From JAYPHU01 sp038127535 (GTDB taxonomy: Bacteria > Pseudomonadota > Alphaproteobacteria > Rhodospirillales > UBA2165): 64,000 nucleotides of DNA. Location: positions 79,490-143,489 of the forward strand of contig JAYPHU010000004.1 in assembly GCA_038127535.1 (NCBI GenBank), in the 5' to 3' direction. Below, piece after piece: positions 63,394-64,000 of this stretch (its first letter is position 1; each line of letters opens with the position of its first letter). Both the position numbers and the translations under genes were made by a program. The notes under the pieces were generated by a model. The model made no database searches. It was not told the origin of the DNA and saw only the letters and a list, made by a program, of their open reading frames with translations.

Positions 63394-64000
63394 ATGGCCG
63401 ACAAGGAAGAAGCCCGCTTTTTATTCGATCCCTATATGGACTGGGTCGAGCGGCAAGGCATCCCCGTGGTCGAGGATTTCGGCGTCGATCTGTTGAAGGT
63501 CGAGAGCAAGCCCTGGGCGTCGATGGGCTGCGACGGTGCGATCGTGCACCTGAAGGGCCGCGGCGACTTCATCTCCATCTTCGTGGTGGATCTGCCGCCG
63601 GGCGGTCAGACCTCGCCGCAGCAGCATTTATTCGAGGAAGTGATCTACGTGCTGGACGGTCATGGCAGCACGACGATTGAGACCGAAGACGGCCAGAAGC
63701 ACAGTTTCGAATGGGGCCCGAAAAGCCTGTTCGCCCTGCCCCTGAACGCCAAGTATCAGCACTTCAATGCCAGCGGGCAGGAACGCGCCCGGCTATCGTC
63801 CACCAACGATCTGTGCTTGGTGCTGAACCTGTTCCACAATGAAGATTTTATCTTCAACAACGGCTTCCGCTTCCCCGAGCGCGAAGGCATGTCCAACTAT
63901 TTTGCCGGCGAAGGGGAGCTGATTCCCAAGCGGCCCGGCCGCCATATGTGGGAAACCAATTTCGTCCCCGACCTCTCCAAGTTCGAGCTGCGCACCTGGG
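63394..64000 (+). CDS. Bicupin protein, tandem copy 2 (3' end cut by window)
   Basis: 202 visible residues, starting MADKEEARFLFDPYMDWVER. The N-cupin SPQQHLFEEVIYVLDGHGST matches copy 1 almost residue for residue, as do ALPLNAKYQHFN and RPGRHMWETNFVPDLS. GGGAGAG 8 bases before ATG. The gene continues beyond 64000. Recent tandem duplication. Confidence 0.86.
   Translation, partial: MADKEEARFLFDPYMDWVERQGIPVVEDFGVDLLKVESKPWASMGCDGAIVHLKGRGDFISIFVVDLPPGGQTSPQQHLFEEVIYVLDGHGSTTIETEDGQKHSFEWGPKSLFALPLNAKYQHFNASGQERARLSSTNDLCLVLNLFHNEDFIFNNGFRFPEREGMSNYFAGEGELIPKRPGRHMWETNFVPDLSKFELRTW

Overview
The window is a 64 kb stretch of GC-rich, gene-dense bacterial chromosome. Gene content (three tripartite secondary transporters with solute-binding proteins, many Rieske, cupin, TauD and ornithine-cyclodeaminase family enzymes, FadB-type beta-oxidation, Mrp) suggests a free-living heterotrophic alphaproteobacterium, perhaps of the Rhodospirillales type; this is inferred from the genes because no rRNA or tRNA gene is present. 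Two 100-N runs with a 55-bp flanking duplication show a scaffolded draft or metagenome assembly.

Left part (1-9.5 kb): a LacI-type regulator (cut by the window edge) faces a 2-oxoacid dehydrogenase operon (E1 alpha, E1 beta, E2, minus strand). Two LacI-type operators bracket a sigma70-like promoter in front of that operon. Divergent from it runs M24 peptidase-fold protein / COG0523 GTPase / YCII / SDR. Then come two genes each broken by an in-frame TAG (small SpoIIAA-like protein, SGNH hydrolase).

Middle left (9.6-25 kb): amidohydrolase, YCII, GST, acyl-CoA ligase, DMT exporter, alpha/beta hydrolase, FadB-like fusion, then HpaB-type monooxygenase / DUF2848 / cupin, a UbiD N-terminal-like protein, a second alpha/beta hydrolase, a TAXI-TRAP transporter and a MarR regulator.

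Catabolic module A (26.4-41.9 kb): 4,5-dihydroxyphthalate-decarboxylase-like protein, PdxA-like dehydrogenase, Rieske oxygenase, orphan EutA-like reactivase, bicupin, TctBAC transporter, class II aldolase-type decarboxylase, FAD aromatic hydroxylase, SDR, TauD dioxygenase, gentisate-dioxygenase-like bicupin, ornithine cyclodeaminase homologue. This reads as an uptake, ring hydroxylation, rearomatisation, decarboxylation and ring-cleavage system for an aromatic carboxylate whose identity I cannot fix.

Module B (46.9-64 kb) repeats many of the same families: a second dihydroxyphthalate-decarboxylase-like protein, second Rieske oxygenase, second cyclodeaminase homologue, second TTT transporter (TctA-TctB fused), tandem bicupins, plus PhyH, a TPP enzyme, Zn-alcohol dehydrogenase, two more cupins and two beta-hydroxyacid dehydrogenases. 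Between the modules lie a GST, a TPR/OGT-type glycosyltransferase, a luciferase-like monooxygenase and an MBL hydrolase.

Regulatory themes: AT-rich palindromes related to ACTNNGAATTCNNAGT and TTAGAAATCTAA occur before marR, tctC and several module A/B genes. Each of the three tripartite transporters has a terminator-like hairpin between its binding-protein gene and its membrane genes. A dispersed palindromic repeat sits in three convergent gaps.
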